From: Branchiostoma floridae
Lineage: Eukaryota > Chordata > Leptocardii > Amphioxiformes > Branchiostomatidae
Reading direction: 5' to 3'
Assembly (NCBI RefSeq): GCF_000003815.2
Contig: NC_049979.1
Coordinates: 29,332,714 to 29,396,713, forward strand
Length of the DNA: 64,000 nucleotides
Each line of letters begins with the position of its first letter. Position 1 is the stretch's first letter. A model generated the notes under the pieces. That model had not been told where the DNA came from and ran no database searches. It saw nothing but the letters and a program-made list of their open reading frames with translations. Shown here one piece after another: positions 1 to 12,300 of this stretch. A program made the translations under genes and the position numbers.

Positions 1-81
1 TCCTAGCACGCATGCGTCATGACCTCTCCACGCAGGGGGTGATGGGAGGTCATAGTTCAAAAGGAGGTTAAACGTGGCAAG

Positions 82-126
82 ATGGCTGCCAACATCAAAT
101 TTTTCTGTTTACAACTTTACATTTAA
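82..126 (+). other. Upstream ORF in the ERLEC1 5' leader
   Basis: An ATG at 82 (aagATGg, reasonable context) opens a 14-codon frame that ends TAA at 124-126, ten bases before the main start at 137 and in a different frame. If the transcript begins upstream of 82 this uORF would be scanned first and could dampen translation of ERLEC1. Transcript start is not known from sequence alone. Confidence 0.5.
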
Positions 127-136
127 GCACTTTACC

Positions 137-304
137 ATGGATTGGGAGGTTTTATACCGTGTGCCTATGTACGCATGGACAGTCCGAAATATAAGGATGA
201 TGTATATATTAGTTTGGAGCGCGCTAGCGCTAACGGTTTGCGGTTATAACCAGTTTGATGACAGCGTTTTGTTCCATCTCAGTTGGCCCGGTCCTGAGTT
301 AGAG
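137..304 (+). CDS. ERLEC1: ERLEC1 coding exon 1 with signal peptide
   Basis: The ATG at 137 sits in a strong Kozak context (accATGg). The open frame runs back to a non-ATG codon at 74, so 137 is the first ATG in frame. The exon encodes a short polar leader, then the hydrophobic signal segment, then the mature N-terminus [15 protein letters not shown], which resembles the human segment DDIPFRVNWPG. It ends GAG followed by gtaaga at 305, phase 0. Confidence 0.88.
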
Positions 305-3300
305 GTAAGAAGCACCTGTTCATCTTGTTGTGTTGATTGTTTTTGTTTATCAGTGTGTATGAAAATGGTTGCAAAATTAGAAGTAATGTCAGGTGCAAAA
401 TTTTAGATAAACTGTGGTTTGAATTTGTTTGTCTTTTTAGATCCACATTTCTTTACAACGTGGAAGTTGTGCATTTTTACATTTTTTGCTATGTATGCAC
501 GCAAGTACTAAGTGTATTTTATAGGATTACATAATGAACAGTAGCTTCCGGGTTTCAGGGACTACGTGGCAGTCGCACGTTGGTGTGGTTTTATCTTTGC
601 CCAAATCTCTTTCACATCTTTCAGATATGTCCACACATGCCTTTTGTTACAATAACCTTTGTTATTTAGAATTAGATAAAGCCCTGTGTGATGTGAGCAT
701 CAAGTAATTTGATAATTCTTGAATTATTTATTACATACAATAATTGAAGCTAACAATTTGATTGGATGAATTGCTGAAGGTACTTCAAATGTACACTACT
801 ATTGGTTACTCAGCCACCTAAATGTAATTGGCCTTGCAGGCAAGAGAAAATGACAATTACAAGCAAATGCACTGATGTCACGATAACCCATTTGGCAGAC
901 ATAAAACACGTGTAAGACAAAAAAGGATGTCCTTAATAAATATTTGAGGAATGGATTCCAAAATATAACCGTGGAAAAGGTTATGAATGTGAAATTTAGG
1001 CCACTCTAAATTTATTACCTTTGCCAGAATGGCTAAGGTTATGTTTTACTTTTAGGCTTGTGAGTCTGTGTGTCTGTCTGTCTGTCTGTGTGTTAACAGT
1101 ATAACTCAAGAAGCCTTTGATGGATCCCAATAATATTTGGTAGGTGGGTAGGGGTCGGGAAAACGAAGGTCAAGTTCGATAATGGGCCCCCTACTGGCTT
1201 GTTAAGGTACTGCAACAAAACCTCAATTTTTTTTATCTCGTGTTCTGGACCTGCTACATGGTTATGATTTTTGAGTGGTAGATAGCCCTTGGTGCAGAGA
1301 GTAAGTGCTTTAAGTTTGGACCCCCTAGCGGCTTGTTTGGAACTGCAGTCGCCGATTTCCTTTCAAACTTTTGACGAGAATAACTCGAGAACGTGTTGAT
1401 GGATCGTCATGGTTTTTGGTATGTAGATAGCCCAAGTAAAAATGTACACAATGGAATACCAATTATGCAAATCAGCAACTAATTTGCATAATTAATGAGG
1501 AAAGTTTATAAATCCACTGCATTTCATGATAGGACTTTCAAACTTGTCACATATATAGATGAGGAAGAGAGAAATATCAATGCATATTAATTATGCAAAT
1601 GACGGCCTCATTTGCATAATTAATGAGAAAATATAAACATGTTGACGGATCGTCATGTTTTTGGTATGTAGATAGCCAAAGGGAAGACTTACATGATGGA
1701 ATTATAATTATGCAAATCGACTGCTAATTTGCATAATTAATGAGAAAAGTTTGTAAATCCACTGCATTCCTTATAGGACTTTCAAACTTGTCACATTTTT
1801 AGCTAAGAAAGAAGGAAATATCAATACACATTTATTATGCAAATGATGCTTGATACAATTTAATATTATTATGTTAATCTAATCTGCATAGGGATCTAAT
1901 TTGCATAAGCAATGGCGAAATGTTATGAACCAACTTCAGGCATATAAAATAAAATGTAATGAGTAACACATTTATGTCTACAGACATCATTCTACATAAC
2001 AAACCTGGTTTATTTGGCAAAGGTATGTGTTCGTTGATCTCTAGTTTGTTTATGTGCCGTCTTGGTTTTTTTCAGAAAAAAAAATGGAACGGCAGGTTGA
2101 AAAAAATATTATTTTTCAAATGGTCTGAGGTGAAGATATAGGGCTTTAAATACCAAAAAAAAAATCTCTTCCTTGATTTGTCACTAATTGTTCTGAATAA
2201 AAGGGAATTGTTAAATACTATTCATGTCATACCTGTGATGCGAAAACGTTCCATACTGGTGTTCCGGACCGGCTGGTAACTTTCCGTACGGCCCGGGCTT
2301 ATCACACGGGCTCCATTCGAATAAATCGAACTGTTTCGAGTAGGCCGAGTACGGCGCCATCGAAAGTTCGAATACCTGATTCGGGCGTTGGAACATTAAC
2401 TGCCTGTAGTCCGAATGTTGTCTTTTTAAGGTCCATCTTATTTTACATCTGTAATTTTTAACAGAATTTTATCATGCCTTTTTGGCTGCAATGAGTTTTA
2501 ATTCAACAAAGCAGTACCAGTACTCGACAAAAAATGTAGAGTAGAAACCAGATGTGGAAATTATAAACTGTTGTACATTGTTTCCAGTCCCCTCCACCAG
2601 GAAGCAGAATAGCAGAAACCATTGAAGTGTCCACGGCAGACAATGAGAGATATCGCTGTACACTTCCCGTGCCTTTGTCAGAGACTGAGGTAAATGTCAC
2701 ATCTACAATTCTTTTTGTAGTCTTTGAAAGTTTGAGAAAGAGCTTTAATTTAAAGGGGAGCAAAGCTCAAAAATTCAAATATATACATGTATGCTATGCT
2801 AAATATACTCTTAATTCAATTCTCACTCAAACATTTGATATAAGTCCTTCATAGTTTAGTGTTCTCCCATGGATTAAAACATGTATTGTACTGATAGCTA
2901 CTAGACTGACTGATTGGCCTAAACATGAATGTTGTGATGTATTGTTTTTGTTGGTTTGTTTACTCTTATCTTCACCCATCTGTTTCCTACCAGGACTCAG
3001 AAGAGGAGTACCTTGGTCTGAGTGCAGCACAGTTGATGAAACCCATCTACAGACAAGTCAGCTGCACATATAGGGTATAGATCTAATACTCTGATGACTT
3101 GTACAATTTATAAACACAAATAATTTAATGTATTAGCAGGGCTACGCCAAAAATAGTTACTCAAGCAACTGGATATGGTTTTGAAACGGTCAGACGTTTC
3201 GGAAAGAATCCACTTTCCTTCGTCAGTGACACTGAAGTGATCTGCAAGAAACAGGTCTTTTATACTCTAACTATGAATGAAGACAATTTCAGATGTCCAA

Positions 3301-6300
3301 TAGGAAAGGTTGTAAGACAATTCAGACTGAAGACAATTTGGATTCCAAAGAAAACCAAGCTAAGCCAAAGTCAAGCTGAACAAAACCCAACAAAACTTTT
3401 AGCTCCTGTAACTAAAACAACAGGAGCTAATTGACTCAGCTAATTGATTCATTTGCGTTTGGTCCTAGGCCCTTGATATCCTTTGAAAATCCAAATTGTC
3501 TTCAGCTTGACTTTGGCTTAGCTTTGTTTTCTTTGGAATCCAAATTGTCTTCAGTCTGAATTGTCTTACAACCTTTCCTATTGGACATCTGAAATTGTCT
3601 TCATTCATAGTTAGAGTATAAAAGACCTGTTTCTTGCAGATCACTTCAGTGTCACTGACGAAGGAAAGTGGATTCTTTCCGAAACGTCTGACCGTTTCAA
3701 AACCATATCCAGTTGCTTGAGTAACTATTTTTGGCGTATCTTATTTACCTGGATGTCTAACCTACATCGACATATTAGCAGGGCTGTCTCCAGCTTTGAT
3801 TTTTTTCTGTCCCACGCATTGTTTGGGAGCCCATGTTGTTGATTTAGCTGTTGAAATATAGCTTATAATGAAAATACATTTTTAACAGTTTCATGTTGTT
3901 TTTGGGACGGATGGGTTAAACATATTTTCCCTACCAACAAGCAAATTTCTTTCCCAGGACAGAAAGAGTGTCCTAGAGACAGCGGGAACGGGTTTTCTGC
4001 GCGTTAAAAATCTGCGCGCGCGTTAAAAATCTGCGCGTTAAAAAATTAAGTTGTGCATTGAGAAATTCTTAGGCAGAAAAATGTGACTCCATTATATGAT
4101 TTTACATCTGTTACCTGAATTTTTGGTTTGAAAAGCCCCTAATTTTTAGGTCCCTTGGGAATAGGCTAATTTGCATATCCAAAAGATTTCAAAATCACTT
4201 GAATTAGACACAAATACATGGAAAAATTACTAGTGTGAGGCTTTATATCATAAGATATAACTGCTTGAGGCTTTTTTCCATTCTACAAGCTTCATTTCAT
4301 CTTTTCTCAAGCAGATTGTTTCACATGCAAATATCAACCTTTGTTGCGCGTTAAACTTGTTTTTTTTTAAATGTTTAAAAATCGCTTTAAAACTCCTGGA
4401 AAGGGATATTTGTACTCTAGAATGCAACAATATGATACTTAATTTCATTTCGTGTTATCTTCTTCAAGCTTATAAGTTTAAAACTGCAAAAAAGTTTTAA
4501 AATCCACAGGGAATCAGCTAATTTGCATATTTTAACGCGCAGGTTTTTAACGCGCAAGTTTTAACGCGCAAATTTTAACGCTAGTTAGGGTAGTGCTTAG
4601 ATGCAATATGGCTAAGAGTGTATTTTAGTTGGTCAAGAGACAGCTCTGTGTTTAAGTTGTAAAAGTTATCTGATTATGTATTTTTGATATGCATAATTCA
4701 TTGAAAAATAGCACCCTTTTCTAGAGCTAAGGGCTCCTTTGATGATGGGTTGATTTCCTATTGTTCTTACCACCCTTACAGATAGAGACCTACTGGACTT
4801 ATGAATTGTGTCATGGAAAATATATCAGGCAATATCATGAAGAGAAGGAAACAGGAAAGGTAACACATCAGAAATCATGCCTACTTTTTTGCTTTAATTT
4901 AAGATCTTTGAGTAATGTCATTTGAAGTAGATCTATGCAATATTTTTGTACATCTATGTTGATGATATTTTACATGAAGGAACTTTGTTCTGCTATCGTA
5001 TCTACAGAAAATAAAGCTGCAAGAATATTATCTGGGAAGATTTCAAAGTGCAGAAGGTATGTGTGTCATTTAAGAAAAATGAACCACTAGGATTATAATG
5101 TATGTTTGTTTTGTGTCTAATATTGTGGACTTGATAGGGGTGTACCTATAGAAGACCACAATGTTCTAGCTTCAATTTTATTTTAGTGCATAGGTAATTT
5201 TATTTTAGTGCATATGTTATTGTGAGGTAATATTTAGCAACCAGGGGAAATTAATCCTCCTTGACAAAGTAAAAAGTTTTTTTCTAGTTTGGAGGGTCAT
5301 ATCAACATTTTTTTTTACATTATTACACAAGTGAATACATGTACTAGCAAAATACATTACGTTGGTTGAAAAACAAGCCTAATGGTCTTACATTTAGTGT
5401 TGTGATTGCTAAAGATAACTTGATGGCCCAATATGGTAAAATGCAATGCTAGAATCCTGGGCCAGTCATGATAACTGTGTCTTGATTTTTTACTGCAGAT
5501 GCAAGTAAACAGAAACCTCCTCCTGAAGAAGGAAAACAGGGGAAAACAGAAATGGTGGGTACCGATCACATCACTGATAAGCACTGAAGAATATGTGTTT
5601 TTACCTCCATGAAAAGTAGAGGTATCAGTCTGTCTGTGTGTATGTTTGTATTTCTGGATATTTGTGGTCAGCATATACTTAAGAACCATTTCTGTAGATA
5701 GACAATTACAGATTGTAATACTAATATGCCACCACAATATCGTAAATCCTAAAATATTTGTAGTGGTTTGGTTTTATTTGGGCAATTTTTTCATGGCACT
5801 TCAAGAAGGCATTCTTGTGCTTCAATCTATCTCCATGAAATATTTTGATTGACATGCAAATGACATCCACATTTACATAATGTATGTTCAATGTTGATTT
5901 CCATCACTTGCCACTAAGACTATTGATGACACTTAAGCATTAATCATGCAAATTGGTTTTTCATTTTCATAATTGGTATCTGCCTAAGCTCTGCCTGCCA
6001 TCGATTACACACATGTATGTTACATGTAAGAAAGTCCTATCATGAAAATGTGTTATAGAATTTGCTCCTGTATCATGCAAATTAGGTCCTAATTTGCATG
6101 ATTTGCATTTCAATGTTTACATCTCTGTCTAGGTACCATACAGAAAGCTGGACGGTATAGACATGCCATTTTTCCCAGAGTTCATGGCGGACGGGACTCC
6201 GTGTGACCTGAAGTCGGGCGTGCCCAGAACGGCGCTCATCCTCTACATGTGCCATCCCGACTCCAAAAACGAGATCGTGTCCGTGGAGGAGGTCACAACG

Positions 6301-9300
6301 TGTAACTACGAGATCATCGTGTTCACTCCGCTACTCTGTCAGCACCCGGACTACAGGTGAGTGTAGATAGGGTTGTGTACTTAATACGCAAATGTACATT
6401 TGTAGCATACAATGTATAATACTTGTACCTGTACGTGTGAAACCATTAAGGTACAGGCCAGAAACTAAACATCTGGTGTACCTGTATCTGAATAAACTAA
6501 AACACTACTGTATACCACTTTTTAAGACTAAAGATAAGTAAATCTGTTCAAGTATGGAAATCCTCTAACAAAGATGACCATTTATCAATAAAAAGACAGT
6601 TGGCTACATGTGTAATTGCTTAAACTTGTTAAGGTACAGGTATGGGTCTGGATATGTTGGTAAAACTGTGTACCTGTACCTAAAAGGTACACAGCTCTAG
6701 TTATGCAGTCTAATGGTAACAAGTGAATAAGCCTGTTCTTGGTTTCAATTTTACATGTGTTGTATTGTGGATAACATGATAAAGGTAAAGGCCAATATGG
6801 CTAAGTTCTGGGACCAAAGTTTCTTTTACAATTTTGTTGATGTTGTGAACATCCTCAGGCCAAGGGGCTATAATTCTTCAAGAAAAGTAAGATGCAAAAA
6901 TTAATCATTGCCAGACCAATATCTGCTGCCACATTATAACTTTTCCTGTTAATTCTCTCAGACAAAAAGACACCCCTGTGAACAACATCCATTGTCATGC
7001 CATCAGCGACGCCCCTGTCAAACCCAAAACCTTACAGCAAGTGGAGAGGGAGGCACAACAGATACAGACTCAAAGCCAAAGGGTAGGTCAACATCAGATC
7101 TTTTACAACTAGCTACTATCATTTGACAATGCAAGTACAGTCAAACCTGTATTAGCGGCCACCTTTGCATAGCGACCGCTTGGCTATTGCGGTCACTTTT
7201 TGACGGTTCCCTGTATTTTTCCATTGACCTAAGCGGCCACCTGTCCAACTACACGATTGCCATTCCCGTAGTTACAAAAACACTGCCTATTGCGACCATA
7301 CAGCGGCCGTACAAACGTATGTCACCTTGAACTGAGTTTAAAATCGTTGTTTGCAAGGATTTGGAGTTGCCGACAGGGTCATTTTGGTGGTAGCATAAGG
7401 TGTGCATGCCTTGAACATTAGAGGCAAGTCTTTGTCAGCGCATTTACCAACATTCCGTATTGCAATTATTATATCAATTTTCGGTAGATTTTCCTCTGGC
7501 AGGGTCAGTTGAATTTTGAAAGGCTTGAAACAGTGATACTTGGTGAGAAAGATGAGTGGGTACTGTAATCATGATTGTGTAACTTATTGCTCGTGGTCAA
7601 TTGATCAGCATTTTCTCTATAGAGGCCACCTGTCCATATTGGCCACGTTTCTCCAGTCCCTTGAGTTGCTGCTATAGACAGGTTTGACCGTAGTTAAGAT
7701 TTGAGCAGCTGATGTAGACGATTCAGAAACATTCCATATTTCCCCAGGCAAGACAGAGGAGTGGTGCTGGAAGTGTGGTATTCAAAACAGTTGTACAATA
7801 CCACACACACAAGGTATTTCAGTTACAGGACAAACATACAGGGTGTTGGGGCAGTTTTGATATGTTTACATTTGTGCAGTTGATGTAGATGTTTAATACA
7901 GTGGAGGACTGTTGCAGGTGTTGGATTTAACATGTTGGTGTAGTATATGGTTTCAGGGTTTTTGTACTTGTCATCTATCTTAACCTACATGTAATGACAC
8001 CTAGCTGTTCAGCCTGGTACTACAGTTTTACAGCACTGTGAATGCATTTAAAGACTGCAGTGGTTTTATGTTCATGGTTTTCATAGGGGCCTCTTTACCG
8101 CGAACTCAAACTACCACACTTATCGCCTTGGCTAGTACATAGATCATGTGTATGACGTCACCAAGCATTGTACAGTCAAGAAATTTAAAAAAGGAACTAA
8201 GTATACAAATGTATGTGTACATAATGCATACAGAAACTGTTAGATTGAGTGACAGTTGATCACGCCAGCACTGCCAAAAGCGACTGCCAGTTAAGTCACC
8301 GGTGTTTTTATTACTGTACAGTACATATATGTGACTATAGCACTATCGCTAACTCAAAACTTCCACGAACACTACATATTCTCTTTACTGCAAAATTGAA
8401 TCATGGCATACAAAGTTAAATGCATTTACAGTAGCTAGAGTACATGTACCACAAGGATTAGTACAGGGGCCTCTCATCATGGCAAGTGGGTCAAACTAAC
8501 ATCAAGTGGACCTCTTTCTGTCTTTGTGATGCCATAACAAATACACACTATACATTAAAAACTCACATTTTACTATCTTGTAATTTGTTTTTGACTATAT
8601 CATTTCTAATGTTTTCTCTGTGTTATCATCTAACAACTACAAAATGTTGTTTAATCATACCTCATTGCTGTAATTTTGTCTTCTTCTCTTTGTTACTTAC
8701 AGCCTAACTTCAGACACTTTTGCATACATGTATATCACAGACATTCCATATTTCCCCAGGCAAGACAAAGGAGTGGTGCTGGAAGTGTACATTACCACAA
8801 GGTACTAGTACTTCAGTTACAGGACAAACATACAGGGTGTTGCGGCAGTTATAAGATGGTGTTTGGTTCCTCTCCTGTCCATAGTTTCTCCTCTACAGGG
8901 CTCAAAATCCTGTTTTATTTTTCTGCATAATGTACCACACAAAATTACCTGCACCAAACTGACCTTACCTGCACTAGCTCATTTTATTTGTCTTTCAGGA
9001 AGGCAATGGTTGAAGGTTGTCTATTTGCCATAATGGTAAACCTTAAATGTACTGGAAACTGTTTTTTTAAATGATTTAATTCTTTGTTTGGTATGTTTGG
9101 CTGCTTATTAATTATATAGAAAAAAAGCTAGTGCAGGTTAGGTGCCAGTAGATATTAGAAATACTAGCGCAGCTAGAATAGACGAATTTGAACTGTTTTT
9201 GTCTTTGGGAGATTTTACTTACATACTGTCATTTCACATTTCTGTAACTACTAAAGCATGTTCTAATGACGTTCCCCAAACCCAGTTTGGGGAATGTCGT

Positions 9301-12300
9301 TCGAATGCGTTTTATATATATGGACAATTGTATAAAAAGGTTGTGAGCAAAATCCCCCTTATGATGGAAGCAGTTTGACTTTTCTACCAGCACAAAACTG
9401 TATATGCAGACTGAAGCTACTAGTATTTTTAGCCCTGAGCCTTGCTGCCTCTGCATTTTGCACTACTTTCGCTGTTTTCTAGCTGTTTCTATAGATGTAT
9501 CAGCTGTTCAGCTGAAGTTGTTTAGACGTAACGTTATCCAGAATGACAGCAATACTCCATAACAAGGCCAGCAGCTGCCAATGGCAACAACAACAAATGA
9601 AAACATGTTGTTGTGCATGGCAGCTGTTGACCTTGCTGTATGGTTACAGTTCCCTCTAACTGTAGACCACATGATCCGTTTAACCTTGAATGCAAATAAT
9701 AGATTGGTGAAATCACTCTTGCTGTGGTGTTGGTTTTCGTCCTTTTATGCGGGCATAGACATAAGTCATAAGTCCCAGTGTCAATGGCATACATTGTTTT
9801 TTGTAGACACAAGCCACATAATACTGCTATATGATTATCTATGGAATAAAATCTGATAATTATTGCACCATCATACTGTATCAATATTCTCTGAACGTAA
9901 TCCCCATGTCCAGACTTATTTTCAATGACAAAGAATTTAGGTGGATTTTGCAGTATGAACTGACTTTTTTCAATCATCCAATGAGATGATAGATGTTATT
10001 TTGCTTGTTGTAGGTGGTTGTTGATGTTGTCAGTATGTTGCACAAATATGTACTTAAACTGTGATTGTCTTTAACAACAACTGATGATCATCAGAAACCA
10101 AGATGGCGGCAGTTTTGAGAATTTTGATAGCTTCTACCAGTCAGGATTTTTTTTACACTTGAGATAATCGGGCTACAGTGTGGGGTGAGTTATTGTGACA
10201 TGTAATGTTCACAGATGAGATTATGACACCCTAAACTGCCTGTCTTGACATTATGGCCTATACAGATTGATATTACTGTTCTGTGCCCTGCAGCTCAATT
10301 GGTAATAGCTTGAAATTCACAGTTTAGCACATGGTTCCAATTACATTGTAGTTGCTTACTGCCAGACCCTGGTTTGAATCTGGGAAAGGGTACACTAAGT
10401 TTAGTATCCTGGTTGGATCTGCATTTGTTTTCGAATTCTTTTGTTTGTGAACGAACGTAAAATGGGGGTCCCATGTTTAAGTAGGTGCCACAAGCATGTT
10501 ACAACAGCTTTGTTACTCATGTGGATACCTACTGTTACAAAGTGAGTAACACAAACAGTCACAGTGCAATGAACAAAGAAGGAAAAGAGATGACAGATAA
10601 TCATTTATTAACATAAACACACTTCCCTTTCTATTCTGTCTTATCTTTTAGAAGCAGGATCCGACCGGCCCTGTTGATCCGGGCCCCCTGAAGGCCAAGC
10701 TGCCCAGTAAGCTGCCCACACAGTCCAGCTCCAGCGAGCAGGCCACCAAGGGCTTCCAGATCACCTCCCTGACTGACAGACAGGTGCTGGAGGAGTTCCT
10801 GAGGGGGGAGTACTGTCTCAAGGGTGGAACAGGTCAGTACTCAACTTACTTTTCAGTCTCTTTTTAAATGCTGGCTTTATTTCAATAAAGCTGGCCACGT
10901 CACCTAAGATAAAGGTGAGGTTGAAATGGTGGAAGAAGATAGTTTGTAAGTACGTAACAGAAATGAATCGCATTGACACACCCAATCCTAGCAGAAATAG
11001 GGAGAGAACTGGCATCACTGACGTGCTGAGTGGCTGTAGTAGCCTATAGTACAAGCTTGCACTTGTGTGGCAGAAATATTGTGCATGGAATCACTGATGG
11101 TACTACTAGGTTAGATGCAGTAAGTGCAATAGATGAATCTGAACCACACAAACTGTCTATGTCATTGCACTTGCCCTGATCTTTGGTAGCCTACTGAAAA
11201 CTTGCAAGCCAGACAAGATGGCTTATACATGTATGTACATCTCAAGCAATGGTGGGGAGTGCGCATATGTCAAGATGTTCTTACAAAGCCATAAAGTTTC
11301 ATTCAATGTGGATATTGTTGTGCACTACAATAAGGTTTAGATTCAACTTATGACTTACAAAATTGACAAAAAAACAGTGACTTTGTTTGAATCATTCTTC
11401 AGAAAGTCTTGTTGAAAAGTCATATATTTTCATATTGTACAGGTTGGTGGAAGCATGAGTTCTGCTATGGTAAGCACGTCCAGCAGTACCATGAAGATCA
11501 GAAGCTGGGGAACACAGTCATCTCTATCGGCACCTGGAACAAACAGGAACACCTGGACTGGGCTAAGGACAACCCCGGCCAGGCCACACCCAGGAGAAAC
11601 AGGGACGACGGAAAAGTCAGGTCAGTTTTTCTTACAGTAGCTCACTCATGGTACAAAAATCGAAACTGTTTTATCCGTTTTGGTATAGATTATCTGACTG
11701 TAATCGGTTTTCATTTTGTTTTTTATTATTCAAACTTGTATCCACATTCAAACTTTGAATTGTTGAAAAAAGTGCAACCACACTTCAGCTTCAGAGCCCT
11801 GGTCTTCTGACACTGAGCGCACCAACAAGACGCTTCCTGCTCAAGCATTTGATGCAAATCATTACGCCCTTACCACAGCTATATCTGCCCTAAAATAGTT
11901 CGAAATAGAACAGGGGGCATTGGGATTGGTCTATTCCATATCAATTTTGTGAATCGCCTAACACAAGTTACAAAATCCCTCAGAATAGAAGAATTGTTGT
12001 ACACGAACACAAGTCTATATTTTTGCATCCTTCCTGGAACTGTAGCACCTCCATGCTCTATTTGAGGTCCTTTTCCACTTATACTTGAAGTGTGCAACAA
12101 CCACAAGTAAAGTGTGCACTTGACTTTGGCAACAACTTGAAGCACCTTTTCAGTTTTCAGAAAAGTTTTAAAATATGGTATTGTAGAGTACTACTAGTAT
12201 ACATTTCACCCTCTCAATCAACTCTTTGTGACTGTGTGGTTCAGAATGGTGACTCACTACTATGGCCATGGTGACGTTTGTGACGTGACAGGACGACCAA

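Larger units (their letters stand above)
305..2587 (+). other. ERLEC1 intron 1
   Basis: Intron between exons 1 and 2. It holds a TGTC-rich start and an octamer-rich repeat element (about 1040-1925) with two direct units, and a GC-richer minus-strand open frame at about 2211-2480. No other gene is visible in 305-1040. Confidence 0.8.

Noticed and set aside
5357-5737. 126-codon minus-strand frame
   Set aside because: Overlaps the 3' side of ERLEC1 exon 6 and a repeat; low-complexity, no motif.
9534-9977. 147-codon minus-strand frame in ERLEC1 intron 8
   Set aside because: Composition is intron-like, no domain pattern, no splice or start context; probably chance.
11879-12145. 88-codon minus-strand frame in ERLEC1 intron 10
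   Set aside because: No family resemblance and no coding-type composition; likely chance.
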